Part shown: piece by piece, positions 7,162-8,184 of the stretch
How the letters are laid out: each line of letters begins with the position of its first letter
Position numbering within the stretch: position 1 is the stretch's first letter
Assembly: GCA_004295885.1 (NCBI GenBank)
Contig: SEDG01000248.1
Location: 1 to 8,184 of the forward strand
Direction of reading: 5' to 3'
DNA length: 8,184 nucleotides
DNA from: Pedobacter sp.
GTDB taxonomy: Bacteria > Bacteroidota > Bacteroidia > Sphingobacteriales > Sphingobacteriaceae
Position numbers and translations under genes: made by a program
The notes under the pieces: generated by a model
The model's input: only the letters and a program-made list of their open reading frames with translations
Told to the model about the DNA's origin: nothing
Databases searched by the model: none

Positions 7162-8184
7162 TTACCAGTAGGGATTTTGAACCAAGTTTGGATTCACAAC
7201 CAAATCATAGCTCTTAATCGGCCATAGGTAATCCTTTAATCCAAACACTGGAATAAACTGCGTTGTTGGACGGTAATAGTTTATCGCATCAGCGTTGTTT
7301 AGGCTCCAACCTTGTATAGGGCTGCTTAAAACAGCCTGTAATTCTTTCCACCTGCGTAAATCCCATCCACTCTGACCTTCAAAACACAGTTCAATCCTTC
7401 TTTCCTGATGTATGATCTGTCTTAAGCCGTCTTTGGTACTAAATTTATTTGGGGATTTAGAGTAGTTGGTCCACGAGGCTTGTACGCCTTGCAAGCCAGC
7501 CCTTTGCCTAACCTTATCTACGTAAGAAAACACCTCTGCCGTTGGCCCATTTACTTCGTTTAAGGCCTCGGCATATAATAAATACAAACCAGCTAACCTG
7601 ATCAATGGCAGGCGGAATGGAGAAGGTTGGAAACCATCATCATAAACCGACGCATAGCTCACCAATTTTTTAGGCCAATAGCCTGTAATATTTAATCTTA
7701 TGTTGTCACTCGGTGCTGCAAAACCACTTCCCCTTGCAGAAACAAAGTAAAGTGGATTGTTAGGATCATCTTGATTATTTCTTCCATTTCCGAACCATAC
7801 ACCACCATCAAAGGCCATATCGGCATAAAACCTAGTTTCTCTGGCAAAGTGACCTTTTATAGTTTCATAACCTTGCTGTATGTAGTAGCGACTAGCATTA
7901 TCGCCGGTTTTTATGGTATTTCTGCCCGCATAATCCCAAGTTTTATCTTCAGTTATTGGTACCCCATTTACAGTGTAAAATAGTTCTTGCGTACTGATCG
8001 GAGCAGAAAAAGTAGAAGGATTTGAAAAAGCGTTAACGGCAGATTTTGCAGTTAGTCTTGGAGTAGAGTGCCCTTGGTAATTGAATTCTGGATTTGATGC
8101 CCATATTATTTCCGGATTCAATTCCCATTTTTCTGTCACTGCGTTCTGCACATCTAGTTCTCGTTTTATCGAATCGGATAGTTT
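7162..8184 (-). CDS. SusD/RagB family glycan-binding lipoprotein, C-terminal 340 residues (5' end outside window)
   Basis: The frame is open to the right edge, so the N-terminus, with its lipobox and TPR repeats, lies outside the window. A GTG at 8149-8151 is an internal Val codon, not a start: eleven further in-frame residues (KLSDSIKRELD) precede it. The SusD C-terminal domain is clear from P-L-I-R-L-A-G-L-Y-L-L-Y-A-E-A-L-N-E, then V-D-K-V-R-Q-R-A-G-L, then Q-E-R-R-I-E-L-C-F-E-G-Q with W-D-L-R-R-W, and the closing P-I-K with N-P-N-L-V-Q-N-P-Y-W. SusD proteins form the lid of the SusC TonB-dependent transporter and capture oligosaccharides at the cell surface. The visible 340 residues are roughly the last 60 percent of a typical member. 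The reading frame looks intact. A susC gene is expected further right. No ligand can be assigned from this part. Confidence 0.95.
   Translation of the reverse strand, partial: KLSDSIKRELDVQNAVTEKWELNPEIIWASNPEFNYQGHSTPRLTAKSAVNAFSNPSTFSAPISTQELFYTVNGVPITEDKTWDYAGRNTIKTGDNASRYYIQQGYETIKGHFARETRFYADMAFDGGVWFGNGRNNQDDPNNPLYFVSARGSGFAAPSDNIRLNITGYWPKKLVSYASVYDDGFQPSPFRLPLIRLAGLYLLYAEALNEVNGPTAEVFSYVDKVRQRAGLQGVQASWTNYSKSPNKFSTKDGLRQIIHQERRIELCFEGQSGWDLRRWKELQAVLSSPIQGWSLNNADAINYYRPTTQFIPVFGLKDYLWPIKSYDLVVNPNLVQNPYW

Noticed and set aside
8149..8151. GTG as a possible start codon for the SusD-like gene
   Set aside because: The frame continues upstream to the window edge, and SusD proteins are much longer than 329 residues. 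This is an internal valine.
1..8184. CRISPR arrays, tRNA or rRNA genes, insertion sequences and phage or defence genes
   Set aside because: I saw no spaced direct repeats, no structured RNA sequence and no transposase or nuclease motifs. Coding sequence fills nearly the whole window.

Overview
The window suggests a Bacteroidota genome, probably Sphingobacteriaceae (Pedobacter or a relative). This rests on moderately AT-rich DNA, a SusD/RagB protein ending in the typical NP-x-L-V-Q-N-P-Y-W tail, surface-lipoprotein signals with acidic residues just after the Cys, very weak Shine-Dalgarno sites, and a tightly packed series of secreted glycosidases. The genus is inferred from protein flavour only.

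All recognisable genes lie on the minus strand, so transcription runs from high to low coordinates. In that order they are: the C-terminal 340 residues of a SusD-like glycan-binding lipoprotein (7162-8184, 5' end beyond the window); a DUF4959/DUF5126/DUF5000-type lipoprotein (5993-7126); a DUF4998/DUF5000-type lipoprotein (4754-5974); a GH95 alpha-L-fucosidase or alpha-L-galactosidase (2423-4681); a clan GH-D alpha-galactosidase-like enzyme (388-2415); and the first 118 residues of a GH36 alpha-galactosidase (1-356, 3' end beyond the window). The gaps are 35, 18, 72, 7 and 31 bases. No gap shows a convincing terminator, and there is no stretch over 300 bases without a gene, so the set reads as one operon, part of a polysaccharide utilisation locus (PUL). 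The SusC transporter that normally precedes susD should lie just past the right edge.

The inferred division of labour is as follows. SusD and the two DUF5000-type lipoproteins bind glycan at the cell surface. The three enzymes carry export signals and remove alpha-linked L-fucose or L-galactose (GH95) and alpha-galactose or a similar sugar (the two clan GH-D enzymes). The likely substrate is a glycan decorated with both kinds of cap. The exact polysaccharide cannot be read from the sequence.

No entirely new system is visible. The points most worth a second look are a probable deletion and frameshift that removes the end of the DUF4959/DUF5000 lipoprotein, an Asp at a position that is a catalytic Asn in characterised GH95 fucosidases, and a non-canonical sugar-binding motif in the middle clan GH-D enzyme.
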